From: Methanoculleus formosensis
GTDB lineage: Archaea > Halobacteriota > Methanomicrobia > Methanomicrobiales > Methanoculleaceae
Assembly: GCF_025384765.1 (NCBI RefSeq)
Contig: NZ_VHLL01000006.1
Location: forward strand, 62,001 to 126,000
Direction: 5' to 3'
DNA: 64,000 nt
Part shown: positions 43,258 to 52,094 of the stretch, in pieces
Position numbering within the stretch: the first letter of the stretch is position 1
How the letters are laid out: every line of letters starts with the position of its first letter
The notes under the pieces: generated by a model
The model's database searches: none
Seen by the model: the letters and a program-made list of their open reading frames with translations, nothing else
What the model was told of the DNA's origin: nothing
Made by a program: the position numbers and the translations under genes

Positions 43258-43974
43258 ATGGAAGACCAGATGCGCATGGAGATCCCCTACGCGGAGATCG
43301 CAGAGACGCTCAAGACCGCCCTCGACCTTCGGGGCTCGCCGGTCGCGGTGAAACTCGCAAAGACCCCCGACGGTATCCCCGAAGGGGTCGGGCCGATCGA
43401 GGAGACCGTCCGCCACTGCCAGATGATCAGCAGGGCGCGCCTGAACGGCGAGATCTTCTACGCGACCGCCGAGAAACACGTCTGTATGGGGGGCGGCTGG
43501 GCGCTCGGGCTGAAGGAACTCACCCCGAGCCTCCGTTCGGGTGAGTTCTACTACAAACTCGGCAAGTTCGAGAGTTGGGCCGCCTGCATGCGGACGATAC
43601 AGCAGGTGCCGCACGTCCCGGAGCTCGAGACCTACGCGACCGTCTATGCGCCGCTCGAGAAGACGCCGTTCGACCCGCACGTCGTCGTCATCGTGGCAAG
43701 CCCCCGGGCGATGCTGAAACTCGCGCAGACGACACTCTACCTGCTCGGAGGGCGGATCGAGTCCACGATGTCGGGGATCCAGTCGGTCTGCGCGGATGCG
43801 ACTGCGCTGCCCTACCTCTCCGGTAGGATCAACTACTCGCTCGGGTGCGACGGCTCGCGCCGGTTCTCCGGGATCGAGGACAACGAACTTGTCATGGGCA
43901 TCCCTGCCGAACTCCTTCCCGAGTTTGCCCGGGCGCTTCCGGTCATCACCGCCGCACCCGGGTCGGTGAAGTGA
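43258..43974 (+). CDS. DUF169 family protein
   Basis: A 238 aa DUF169 protein, recognised from LRGSPVAVKLAKTPDGIP, then RHCQMISRARLNGEIFYAT, HVCMGGGWALGL and SVCADATALPYLSGRINYSL. Several conserved Cys residues suggest metal or cluster binding, but no function is known. GAGGAGTGAG precedes ATG 43258; the GTG-type codon further upstream is not preferred. Confidence 0.85.
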   Translation: MEDQMRMEIPYAEIAETLKTALDLRGSPVAVKLAKTPDGIPEGVGPIEETVRHCQMISRARLNGEIFYATAEKHVCMGGGWALGLKELTPSLRSGEFYYKLGKFESWAACMRTIQQVPHVPELETYATVYAPLEKTPFDPHVVVIVASPRAMLKLAQTTLYLLGGRIESTMSGIQSVCADATALPYLSGRINYSLGCDGSRRFSGIEDNELVMGIPAELLPEFARALPVITAAPGSVK

Positions 43975-43987
43975 CCGGCCGCCCGGC

Positions 43988-44005
43988 TGCACCGTTTTTT
44001 TCGTA
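43988..44005 (+). terminator. T-run terminator after the DUF169 gene
   Basis: CACCGTTTTTTTCGTATAC follows the stop by about 20 bases, separating this gene from the ACT-hom unit. Confidence 0.5.
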
Positions 44006-44092
44006 TACCTCCCGCAGGTGAACCGGCCGGGGTACAAGGCTTATCTCCCCGGCAGGTCAACTAATCAACAGGTGGTTTTTTTGCAGGTATCC

Positions 44093-44581
44093 ATGAAGCT
44101 CGAGATGAAGGACCGGCCGGGACAGTTGGTCGCAGCCCTCCAGCCGATCTCGGCCGTCGGGGGAAACATCGTCGCGGTCATCCACCAGAGGGAGACCCCG
44201 GCAGTTACGGAGACGCTGGACGTCCAGATCGTGCTGAAACTCCCCGAAGGGCGCCTTTCGAGGCTCCTTGAGCTGCTCCGCGAGCAGGGCGTCAACGTCG
44301 TGCGCATCGACGAGGAACGGCTCCTCTACGAGTGCACGTTGATCATGATTGGCCACTTAATGCACACGGACCTCTCCGACACGGTCGACCGGATCGACAC
44401 GACCGGCTCGGCCGAGGTGACGGAACTCTCTCTCGTCATGCCGGCGATCGCCTCCCCATCCTCGGCCCGGATAACCATCCGTTCGACCACCCGGACGGAG
44501 ATGAAGAAAGCGATCCGGATCCTGCGCGGCGTCGCGGAGCAGAAGAGCCTCCTCATCATCGAGCCCCTGGAGGGTGCATGA
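44093..44581 (+). CDS. ACT-domain amino-acid-binding protein
   Basis: A 162 aa protein with an N-terminal ACT domain (MKLEMKDRPGQLVAALQPIS, then GGNIVAVIHQRE) and a second, less conserved half. The stop overlaps the homoserine dehydrogenase start as ATGATG. In archaea this pair is common, and the protein is likely to sense threonine or a related amino acid and regulate the enzyme. ATG 44093 has GCAGGT nearby; upstream codons translate a T-rich leader and are rejected. Confidence 0.85.
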   Translation: MKLEMKDRPGQLVAALQPISAVGGNIVAVIHQRETPAVTETLDVQIVLKLPEGRLSRLLELLREQGVNVVRIDEERLLYECTLIMIGHLMHTDLSDTVDRIDTTGSAEVTELSLVMPAIASPSSARITIRSTTRTEMKKAIRILRGVAEQKSLLIIEPLEGA

Positions 44582-45567
44582 TGCGGATCGCCATCCTCGG
44601 GTTCGGCTCCGTCGGCCGGGGCATCGCCCGGGCAATCCTTGCAAAAAACCTTGATATCACCGTCACCGGCCTTGCCGACTCAAGGAGCGGGATCATCGAT
44701 CCGGCCGGGATCGACCTTCAAACGGCGCTTGACCAGAAGGAGAACGGCGGCCCCTGCGGCAGCCCGGAGGTCAGCCCCGCCGACGTGGTGGCGAAGGCGG
44801 ATTATGACGTCCTCGTCGAGGTGACCCCGACGAACGTGGATGACGGCGAACCGGCGCTCGGCCATATCCGGGGAGCCCTCGGGCGGCAGAAACATGTCGT
44901 CACCTCGAACAAAGGCCCGATTGCCCTTGCCTACCCGGAACTCCGGGCGCTTGCAGCAGCAAACGGCGTCTTTTTGAAGTACGAAGCGACGGTCTGCGGG
45001 GCGATCCCGCTCATCCACGCGATGCAGGAGGGGCTTGCGGGCAACACCATCTCCCGGCTCTACGGGGTCTTCAACGGCACCTGCAACTATATCCTCACCC
45101 GCATGGCCGAGGACAGCCTCACCTACGAGCAGGCCCTTGCCGAGGCCCGGGAACTCGGGTATGCCGAGGCCGATCCCACCTACGACGTCGAGGGGATCGA
45201 CGCAGGCGTTAAACTGGTCATCCTCGCAAACACCATCCTCGATATGCAGACGACGCTCGACGACGTGGAGAGGACGGGGATCACCCTCCTGACGCCTGAG
45301 GCCCTGCAGCTTGCGGAAGACCAGGACTGCACCATCCGGCTCATCGGCGAGATCGTCCCGGAGGCCGGGGTGCTCCGCGTCTCGCCGCGGATCGTCGCAA
45401 AAGCGCACCCGCTCGTCGTTGAAGGGACGCTCAACGCGGTCACTGTGGAGACGGATCTCGCCGGAGACCTGACGTTCATCGGGAAGGGTGCGGGCTCCAC
45501 CGAGACCGCCAGCGCGGTGATCGGCGACCTTCTCTACATCCGTGATCGGCATGTCCAGGGTTCTTGA
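44581..45567 (+). CDS. hom: homoserine dehydrogenase
   Basis: A 328 aa NAD(P)-dependent enzyme that reduces aspartate semialdehyde to homoserine for threonine and methionine. It has the Rossmann loop GFGSVGRGIA, the substrate motif GVFNGTCNYIL, and the conserved AEADPTYDVEGIDAGVKL with the catalytic Asp and Lys. It lacks a C-terminal ACT domain, which is provided by the gene before it. ATG 44581 is 7 bases from GGAGG; ATG 44578 is the alternative. Confidence 0.95.
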   Translation: MRIAILGFGSVGRGIARAILAKNLDITVTGLADSRSGIIDPAGIDLQTALDQKENGGPCGSPEVSPADVVAKADYDVLVEVTPTNVDDGEPALGHIRGALGRQKHVVTSNKGPIALAYPELRALAAANGVFLKYEATVCGAIPLIHAMQEGLAGNTISRLYGVFNGTCNYILTRMAEDSLTYEQALAEARELGYAEADPTYDVEGIDAGVKLVILANTILDMQTTLDDVERTGITLLTPEALQLAEDQDCTIRLIGEIVPEAGVLRVSPRIVAKAHPLVVEGTLNAVTVETDLAGDLTFIGKGAGSTETASAVIGDLLYIRDRHVQGS

Positions 45568-46678
45568 GCGTAGAATTGAGTACCTGCGGCTGATGCGTCA
45601 GGCGACGCTTGAGAGAGGCTACTTCACGGTGGTCAATATCGCTGAGGCGACGAAGACCCCCCGGAGCACCGTCCAGGACTGGGTGAACCGCCTCATCGAG
45701 GAGGGGTGCGTCCTCGTCACGGAGGAGCAGCGGGGGCGGCACGCGGCGCGGTATGCGGCGAGCAGCGTGATGCCGGAGAGCGCCTGCCGCCGGGTCTTCA
45801 CCACGGTCGACGGCGATGAGGTCGAGATCTACCATGAGTGCATGAGCGGGGGGTGCGCGGCCTTCTGCGAGTTCCACCACGCCCGTGCCGGCGGCGCCCT
45901 GCAGTCCGTCCACCGGGACGGGACGCTGCTCCGGGAGCGGGCCGGCCTCGGGCGGCGGGAGGTCGCCGTCGGGCTCGACCCCGCGCCGGCGGTCGGGATC
46001 GTCGGCGTCTTTCACGAGGACGGCTGCATCCTCCAGCAGATCCGGTGTATCGGCGGCCCGGCCTACTCGCTCACCGATATGATGTCCTTTGCCGAAGGCG
46101 TCTGCGGCGTCACCGTTCGCCGCGAAGGAGCGGTGGTCGAGGGCGAGGTGGTTACCCGGGCGCTCGCCTACGTCGCCGTTGGGATCGACGACACCGATGT
46201 GGAGGGTGAGGGCGCGACGTTTGCCCTTGCCCTCGCCCTCCTTCAGCATCTCGCGAAACTCGACGGCGTCATGCCGATCGGCCACCGGGTCGCGATGCTC
46301 AACCCCCGGCTCGAAGGCGCGACCGCTGGAAACTCCTGCAGTTACATCGAACTCGCGGTGGAGCCCGAGAGGGTGCCGCAGATCGAGGAGGCGGCCGTGC
46401 GGTTCGTCGCCGGCGAGGCGGTCTCGGTGGAGTGGGGGATCGCCGTCCGGCAGGGGTTCCGGACGCCCGGAGCGCTCCGGGCCTACGGGAGGAGCGCGAG
46501 AGAGACGGTGCTCACCCGGGAAGCGGCGGAGGCGGCCGCTGAACGGTTTGGCATTCGCCTCCACGGCGGCCGGGGAATCATCGGGGCGCTCGCGGCCGTC
46601 GCGCTCATCGGGCTCCCGCACGACGTCCTCCTCGACCCCGGGCAGGACGTCTGCACCGGGTGGGAGCCGGGGGAGTGA
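45551..46678 (+). CDS. winged-helix protein fused to a GIDDTD (Mmp11/TiaS-like) domain
   Basis: A 375 aa protein. The first about 75 residues are a winged helix (FTVVNIAEATKTPRSTVQDW as recognition part). A Cys-rich region follows (HECMSGGCAAFCEFHHAR), then from about residue 215 VAVGIDDTDVEGEGATFALA and near the end HGGRGIIGALAAVALIG. GIDDTD with EGAT and the GxRGxIGAL block are features of methanogenesis marker 11 and, more distantly, of TiaS, the tRNA agmatinyl-cytidine synthase. I infer a DNA-binding relative of Mmp11 but cannot assign a reaction. It overlaps hom by 17 bases; GTG 45542 is an alternative start. Confidence 0.7.
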   Translation: MSRVLERRIEYLRLMRQATLERGYFTVVNIAEATKTPRSTVQDWVNRLIEEGCVLVTEEQRGRHAARYAASSVMPESACRRVFTTVDGDEVEIYHECMSGGCAAFCEFHHARAGGALQSVHRDGTLLRERAGLGRREVAVGLDPAPAVGIVGVFHEDGCILQQIRCIGGPAYSLTDMMSFAEGVCGVTVRREGAVVEGEVVTRALAYVAVGIDDTDVEGEGATFALALALLQHLAKLDGVMPIGHRVAMLNPRLEGATAGNSCSYIELAVEPERVPQIEEAAVRFVAGEAVSVEWGIAVRQGFRTPGALRAYGRSARETVLTREAAEAAAERFGIRLHGGRGIIGALAAVALIGLPHDVLLDPGQDVCTGWEPGE

Positions 46679-46805
46679 GCGGGGTCTGGGTGAGTTTTTC
46701 GCTTGCGGCGGTTGTCGCTCTGATTGGAGTGGGGTTCCTTTTTGAGATTCTGTGGCTTCTGGGTGTGCTCGCTTTTTAATCAGTTACACCAAGAGCAAGT
46801 TCAAG

Positions 46806-47050
46806 ACTTTCGGTCTTCTCGTGCACCAGTTCTTCGCACCTCACGGTGCTCACGCTCCCGCCCCCTCAGGTCAGTCGCGTAATGAACCATCGCAATCGCC
46901 ACGCACTGCCCGCCCCCATGGGGGCGGGAGGAGCGCGAAGCGCGGGTGGTGGGGGTTAAAGAGTTCCCCGATCGGTAGAGACAGGGGAGGGGGGCTGCAC
47001 CCCCTCCCCGTCGGCCCCTCCCCCAATGGCGATACCCCCACGGTCCAGCG
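46806..47050 (-). repeat. dispersed GC-rich element, near full-length A+B copy
   Basis: On the minus strand: B module at 46979-47050 (CGCTGGACCGTGGGGGTATC, hairpin GGGGAGGGGG ... CCCCCCTCCCC), then the A module at 46891-46957 (CCCCCACCACCCGCGCTTCG ... GGGGGCGGGCAGTGCGTGGCG). 46806-46865 matches 8576-8660. It fills most of the 46679-47324 gap, which has no credible gene. Confidence 0.7.
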
Positions 47051-47324
47051 TATGGGCATTTTTGATGATATCCACCGTTTCCGTAGTCCTCTACAGTCCA
47101 GTGCACTAGGCTATATCATCCTTTGATTGTTCTATTAGCCGCCAAAGTAATCCCAACGTCATCTCATGCCCATGCTCACTCACCTGTTGCACTCGTACCC
47201 TCCGGGACACCTCTCTCCCGAGTGCCTCTATATCTTCTCGCCCCCGCCACTGGAATCCCACGCTCCCTCGCGCTACCCATAAATACCCGGAGCCGGCAGA
47301 TACCCCTCATCGAGGTGAAGCGCG

Positions 47325-47735
47325 GTGAGAAGCGAACTTGAAGAGGAGATCGCGAAACTCTCCTCCCTCGCCCGGGAGCGCGGCGCGGAGGCACGGCGGA
47401 TAGCGGCCCGCGATGTCGTCGTTGCGGAATGGGTGCGGTTCAAGTGCCGGTTCGGGTGCAAGGGCTACGGAAAACACATGTCCTGCCCGCCCTACGCCCC
47501 CACCCCCGCCGAGACCGGGCGGCTGCTCACCGAGTACAGCACCGCCCTCCTCCTGCGGTTCGAGGGCGTTCCGGGGCATCCCGACCTCAAACCCGACGAG
47601 ATACCCCTCGACTTCCACCCGTTCCTTCGCGACCTCATCCTCTGGGTGAACTCGACGGTGCACCTCCTCGAGAAGACGGCTTTCTACGACGATTTCCCGA
47701 AGGCCTTCGGGTTCGGGGGATACCCCTGCATCTAC
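47325..47735 (+). pseudogene. DUF2284 metal-binding protein, 5' part, interrupted by a TnpB element
   Basis: The first 137 codons of a DUF2284 gene: SLARERGAEARRI, then the metal-binding CRFGCKGYGKHMSCPPYAPT, and at the break GGYPCIY. Reading on into the inserted DNA gives a stop at 47748. GTG 47325 has GAGGTGA upstream. The reading frame resumes exactly at 49080, so the gene was intact before insertion. Function of DUF2284 is unknown. Confidence 0.85.
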
Positions 47736-49079
47736 CCTCCGCGGGGTTGAAGGAGCGGAACTTGAGCACCGGAGGTGCGACTGGCAGAGCGGGAGGGCTC
47801 CCTCCGCACGGGGAGGTGAACGCGGCACCCCAACGTCTGTTCACTTTCGCCCCGTGCGGCTCTTCTTTATGCTGGAGGAGACTCCATACGACAGTATCGT
47901 ATGCTGCGGCGGTACCAGTACCGGCTCTATCCCACGAGGGATCAGGAAGTCCTGATCGCCAAGCATCTCGGATGCTGCCGGTATGTGTACAACTGGGCGC
48001 TCGACCGCAAGAATCTGGCATATCACGACGACGGGATCAGCCTGTCCGGGTACGACCTCATGAAGCAGCTTCCCGCCCTCAAAGCGGAGTTGCCCTGGTT
48101 GAAGGAAGTCAACGCCCAGTCGTTGCAGCAATCGATCCATCACCTTTCCCGTGCGTTCACGAGCTTTTTCGAGGGGCGCGCCGACGAGCCGACCTTCAAG
48201 AAGAAGCACGCCCCCGAACAGGCGTTCACGGTGCCGCAGTCGTATACCGTGGACTTCGAGCAGGGAACGGTAAAACTCCCGAAGATCGGTGCGATCAAAA
48301 CCGTCTTCCACCGCCGGTTCGAAGGCAGGATGAAGACTGCGACGATCATCTGCAGATCGACCGGGCGATACCTGATCAGCATCGTGGTCGAGGACGGCAG
48401 GAAGCCCCCGCACCCTGCCGATCCGATCCCGGACCAGACTGTTGGGATCGACCTGGGGCTCACGCACTACGCCGTTCTCTCGACCGGGGAGAAGGTGGCG
48501 AATCCGAACTATCTCAAGAACACGCAAACGCGGTTAGCCGTGCTCCAGCGCCGGCTCGACCGCAAGCAGAAGGGTTCCAAGAACCGTGGCAAGGCCCGGC
48601 TCAAGGTTGCCCGGTGTCACCAGAAGATTGCCGACCAACGGCGGGACTTCCAGCACCAGCTCTCTTCTCGACTGGTCCGCGAAAACCAAGCACTGGCCGT
48701 GGAGTCCTTGAACGTGGACGGCATGGTGAAGAACCATTCTCTCGCGGGAGCAATCAGCGACGCCGGGTGGGGTTCTTTTGTCTCGATGCTGGCATACAAG
48801 TGTCAGGAAGCCGGGAAAACCCTGCTGAAGATCGGGATGTTCGAGCCCTCATCAAAGACCTGTTCGGTCTGCGGATACTGGAAGACCGATCTGACACTGA
48901 AGGACCGGGAGTGGGCCTGCCCCGAATGCGGCACGCACCACGACCGGGACTTGAACGCCGCGATTAATATCAAACAGTTTGCACTTGCAGGCGCGGAACG
49001 CGCCGAAGAGCCTGTGGACTCGCTCCCAATAGGGAGGAGGATGAAGCAGGAAGCCCCCGCGCAAGCGGGGGTAGTTCAC
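47736..49079 (+). mobile_element. TnpB-only IS200/IS605-family element
   Basis: A 1344-base insertion defined by the split DUF2284 gene: codon TAC before it and codon TGC after it join in frame. There are no inverted terminal repeats or target duplication, as expected for this family. Subterminal hairpins are present: GCACC GGA GGTGC at 47766-47778 near the left end and CCCCCGC GCAA GCGGGGG at 49054-49071 near the right end, followed by TAGTTCAC. No tnpA is present, so movement would need a transposase from elsewhere. The left flank TCTAC is the likely target motif. Confidence 0.85.
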
Positions 49080-49316
49080 TGCGAGCACCTGCACTGTGTC
49101 GCCGAGGAGCACAAGGGGGTCGTCGACGAGAGCATCCGCAGGCTCTGCAGGCATATGGACCTCGTCCGCCCGACGATGGAGGGTGCCGGGATTGGCGTCT
49201 TCTCCACCGCCCGGAAGGCCGGGTGGGACCTGCACGTCGTCCCCTGCCGCGACTTCGAGTACGGGAAGATCGAGCACGGCAACATCACGTCGGTCGGCCT
49301 CGTCCTCATCGAGTAA
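47901..49316 (+). CDS. tnpB: TnpB RNA-guided nuclease, reading through into the DUF2284 3' part
   Basis: A TnpB (OrfB) protein starting MLRRYQYRLYPTRDQEVL. The RuvC catalytic residues are present: Asp in VGIDLGLTHYAVL, Glu in LAVESLNVDGMV and Asp in HDRDLNAAINI. The zinc ribbon is CSVCGYWKTD and CPECG. There is no stop codon before the element ends at 49079 (393 codons), so the open frame continues for 78 codons of DUF2284 to 49316, giving a 471 aa fusion. All nuclease elements look intact. The guide RNA would come from the overlapping 3' end of this gene and the right end. Confidence 0.88.
   Translation: MLRRYQYRLYPTRDQEVLIAKHLGCCRYVYNWALDRKNLAYHDDGISLSGYDLMKQLPALKAELPWLKEVNAQSLQQSIHHLSRAFTSFFEGRADEPTFKKKHAPEQAFTVPQSYTVDFEQGTVKLPKIGAIKTVFHRRFEGRMKTATIICRSTGRYLISIVVEDGRKPPHPADPIPDQTVGIDLGLTHYAVLSTGEKVANPNYLKNTQTRLAVLQRRLDRKQKGSKNRGKARLKVARCHQKIADQRRDFQHQLSSRLVRENQALAVESLNVDGMVKNHSLAGAISDAGWGSFVSMLAYKCQEAGKTLLKIGMFEPSSKTCSVCGYWKTDLTLKDREWACPECGTHHDRDLNAAINIKQFALAGAERAEEPVDSLPIGRRMKQEAPAQAGVVHCEHLHCVAEEHKGVVDESIRRLCRHMDLVRPTMEGAGIGVFSTARKAGWDLHVVPCRDFEYGKIEHGNITSVGLVLIE
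48930..49099 (+). ncRNA. predicted omega RNA of TnpB, with guide
   Basis: By analogy with characterised TnpB elements, the scaffold is transcribed from the 3' end of tnpB and the right end, and the guide is the flanking host sequence. Here the right-end GCAA-capped hairpin is at 49054-49071 and the guide would begin at 49080 (TGCGAGCACCTG). The 5' limit is only an estimate. This is inference from family knowledge; no transcript evidence exists here. Confidence 0.5.
49080..49316 (+). pseudogene. DUF2284 metal-binding protein, 3' part
   Basis: The C-terminal 78 residues of the split gene: CEHLHCVAEEHKGVVDESIR, then CRHMDLVRPTMEGAGIGVFS and a final TSVGLVLIE, all typical of the DUF2284 C-terminus including conserved Cys residues. 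It is in frame with the TnpB gene upstream. Confidence 0.82.
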
Positions 49317-49327
49317 CGCCCCGGCCT

Positions 49328-50431
49328 TCAATCGTCCCGTACGCCCTGAATGAACTCCTCGGTCATCCGGCAGGCATCGTCGTCCCTGACCTGCACCGGC
49401 GGGTGTTTCATGAAGTAGGCGGACGAAGACGTCAGCACACCGCCGATACCCCTATCAAGGGCGAGCCTGCAGCACCGGATTGCGTCGATGACGATCCCCG
49501 CGGAGTTGGGCGAGTCCTCGACGGAGAGGCGGAGGTCAAGGTACATGGGTACGTCCCCGAAGAGCCGCCCTTCCATCCGCAGGAAACAGACCTTGTTGTC
49601 CTTCTGCCAGCAGACGTAGTCGCTCGGGCCGATGTGGATCTCATCGTCGTCGAGAGGCACTTCGAGGATCGACTGCACCGCTTCGGTCTTCGACGTCCTC
49701 TTCGAGGCGAGGCGGTCCCGATTCAACATGTTCAGAAAATCCGTGTTGCCGCCGGTGTTGAGCTGGTAGGTCCGGTCCAGTTTCACCCCTCGCCGCTGGA
49801 AGAGGTCGGCGAGGACCCGGTGGGTGATCGTTGCGCCGAACTGGGCCTTGACGTCGTCGCCGATGACCGGAAGGTCGCGTTCGCGGAACCGCGCCGCCCA
49901 GGCAGGATCGCTCGCGATAAAGACCGGCATGTTGTTGATGAGGCCGACGCCCGCTTCCAGCGCGCAATCGGCATAGAACCGTGCGGCCTCCTCGGAACCC
50001 ACGGGGAGGTAGTTGAGCAGCATCTCGGCACCCGAGTCCTCGAGTTCCCGGACGATCTCCTCGCGTGAGGCCTCCTCCTCGTGGGCGAGGACGAACCGGT
50101 GCTCCTCCTTGTAGCCCTGCATGTGCCCGGGAAACCCGTCCAGCACCCGCCCCATCCGGACGGAAACACCGGTTCTCGGCATCCCGGGGCAGAATGTCGT
50201 CGTGCAGTTCGGGGGGGAGAAGATAGCCTCCGCGAGATCCTTCCCGACCTTCCTCGCATCGATGTCGAACGCCGCGGCCACCTCGATATCGGACGGTCGG
50301 TAGCCGCCGATCTCCCAGTGCATCAGCCCGGCTGCGTCCTTCTCGCTCTTCTCCCGGTAGTATTCGATCCCCTGAAGCAGCGAACTGGCACAGTTTCCGA
50401 CGCCCACGATTGCAATCCTGATCGAGTCCAC
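49328..50431 (-). CDS. ino1: myo-inositol-1-phosphate synthase
   Basis: A 367 aa NAD-dependent enzyme that cyclises glucose 6-phosphate to inositol phosphate for archaeal inositol lipids. Rossmann loop IAIVGVGNCASSLLQGIEYY; then IGGYRPSDIEVAAAFDID, NYLPVGSEEAARFYA, DDVKAQFGATITHR, NTGGNTDFLNM and SKTEAV, all typical of the short archaeal/actinobacterial form. GTG 50431 starts exactly at the conserved N-terminus; earlier codons in the frame give low-complexity sequence. A box A (CCCTTATATCTCCC, minus strand) lies near 50553. Confidence 0.93.
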   Translation of the reverse strand: MDSIRIAIVGVGNCASSLLQGIEYYREKSEKDAAGLMHWEIGGYRPSDIEVAAAFDIDARKVGKDLAEAIFSPPNCTTTFCPGMPRTGVSVRMGRVLDGFPGHMQGYKEEHRFVLAHEEEASREEIVRELEDSGAEMLLNYLPVGSEEAARFYADCALEAGVGLINNMPVFIASDPAWAARFRERDLPVIGDDVKAQFGATITHRVLADLFQRRGVKLDRTYQLNTGGNTDFLNMLNRDRLASKRTSKTEAVQSILEVPLDDDEIHIGPSDYVCWQKDNKVCFLRMEGRLFGDVPMYLDLRLSVEDSPNSAGIVIDAIRCCRLALDRGIGGVLTSSSAYFMKHPPVQVRDDDACRMTEEFIQGVRDD

Positions 50432-50669
50432 GACAGCCCCCCAATAGATCCAGTATGCCGGATAGCGCACCCATTTTCGAACGACGCGTCCGGCACCATG
50501 TAAGATGGCACAACCCTGAAGGCAGGTATGCGTTCGACATAATGCGAAGCGGGAGATATAAGGGTATGCTTCAGGGGCGCCGAGGGGCCATGCTCTAGAG
50601 AACGGGGCGGAGCGCCGGATCCCCGTCGCTGCTGCCGGTCTGGAGCGGTTGCCCGGAGGGGAATACCCG

Positions 50670-52094
50670 TCATCTTCCCCCGGGTTTACGGTTGTCCGGC
50701 CGCCGGATCCGTTGGAAGACCGTACGGACGATATCCAGGAGATTTGCGAGGTAGATCTCCCGCGCCTCGAGCCTCCGAACGAGTACGGCCTCTTCGGAGA
50801 GGAAGAGGGCCTTGAGATGGTGTATATCCTCTTTTGGGGAGTAGAAGAGGTAGATCGGGATACCTGCCAGGATGACCAGGCCTCCTGCGACCTTATCGAA
50901 GGTCGTGGTGGAGAAGAGGAGAAAGAGGCAGATGGCGATGCCGGCAAGGGGGAGGAGGTGCTGGCCGCGGAGGTTCGCCTTGTCGTCTTTTCGCAGGACA
51001 ATAAGGGCAAAGCAGGTGAGCAGAAACGAGAACGCAAGGTTGAGGACGGCGAAGGATATCAGTCCCGGGAGATTCCCTATACTGGAGAGGACGAACGCAA
51101 TGATTCCCTGGACGATGAGGACCACGTAGGGCGTGTTGTAGCGCGGGTGGAGCCGTGCGAAGGCGCGAGGGAAAAGCCCGTCAATCGCCATCGCATACGC
51201 GAGCCGTGCACTGCCGAGCATCCCTGACTCGTCCGACCCCGCCACCGAGAAGAGAGCGCCGACCGTCATGATGATCGCTCCTGCCGATCCGAAGAGAACG
51301 GTGCCGGCGACGACCAGCGGCACGGTGCTCTGGCTGAGTTCGGTCCAGTTGACGAGCCCGAAGAGGACGAAGTTCGTCGAGACGTAAAAGAAGGAGACGA
51401 TCAGCATCCCGGCGATGATGGCGCGGGGGATGGCCTTTCCCGGGTTCTCGACCTCGCCGGCCGGGAGCGTCCCCAGCTCGAACCCGGCGTAAGCCCAGAA
51501 GATCAGGATCAGGGCATGGGAGGCGTTATCGAGACCGAGGGGGAGCAGGGGGATGTAGTTCGCGACGACCGTCTCCGGCCGGATGATGAAGACGCCGAGC
51601 CCGGCAACGATGAGGAGGAGGAGCGGGAAGAGTTTTATGAGCGTGAGAGCATCGTTCAACCTCCCTGCGGCCCGGACGCCGACGATATTGACGAGCGTCA
51701 GGCCCGCGACAAAAAGCCCTCTCACGACGACCTCTGCTGTCGGGGTGAGGGGGATCAGTGCCTGGAGGTAGTTTGCGAACGCTATTGCAAAGACCGGGAG
51801 GGCGAGGAGTTCGGCGATCCACATGCTCCAACCGGTGAGAAATCCGTAGAAGTCGTCGAACGCCTCCGAGACGTATGCAAACGGACCGCCGACACGGGGG
51901 ACGTAGTAACTGCAGTAGGCAAAGACCAATGCTATCGCTATGGCGAAGAGTCCGGCCACCACCCAGAGGACGATCGAGAACGGGCCGACCAGGCCCGCGG
52001 TGAGGGCGGACGCGATGTAGATGTCGGCACCGACGATCGCCCCGATGATGATGTTCGTCAGGTCGAACTGCGAGAGTCCCCGTTGCAATCCCAT
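50670..52094 (-). CDS. APC-superfamily amino acid permease
   Basis: A 474 aa transporter with 12 predicted membrane helices. The first helix is unwound at GAIVGADIYIASALTAGL, as in the APC fold, and VGGPFAYVSEAF and FWAYAGFELGTLPAGEVENP are typical of helices 3 and 6. The substrate is not evident. The C-terminal 60 residues are soluble and basic. It has no operon partner. Confidence 0.9.
   Translation of the reverse strand: MGLQRGLSQFDLTNIIIGAIVGADIYIASALTAGLVGPFSIVLWVVAGLFAIAIALVFAYCSYYVPRVGGPFAYVSEAFDDFYGFLTGWSMWIAELLALPVFAIAFANYLQALIPLTPTAEVVVRGLFVAGLTLVNIVGVRAAGRLNDALTLIKLFPLLLLIVAGLGVFIIRPETVVANYIPLLPLGLDNASHALILIFWAYAGFELGTLPAGEVENPGKAIPRAIIAGMLIVSFFYVSTNFVLFGLVNWTELSQSTVPLVVAGTVLFGSAGAIIMTVGALFSVAGSDESGMLGSARLAYAMAIDGLFPRAFARLHPRYNTPYVVLIVQGIIAFVLSSIGNLPGLISFAVLNLAFSFLLTCFALIVLRKDDKANLRGQHLLPLAGIAICLFLLFSTTTFDKVAGGLVILAGIPIYLFYSPKEDIHHLKALFLSEEAVLVRRLEAREIYLANLLDIVRTVFQRIRRPDNRKPGGR

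Noticed and set aside
47736-47900. A tnpA transposase gene in the left part of the element
   Set aside because: Only about 165 bases precede tnpB, too short for a Y1 transposase, and no HUH motif is encoded; the element is TnpB-only.
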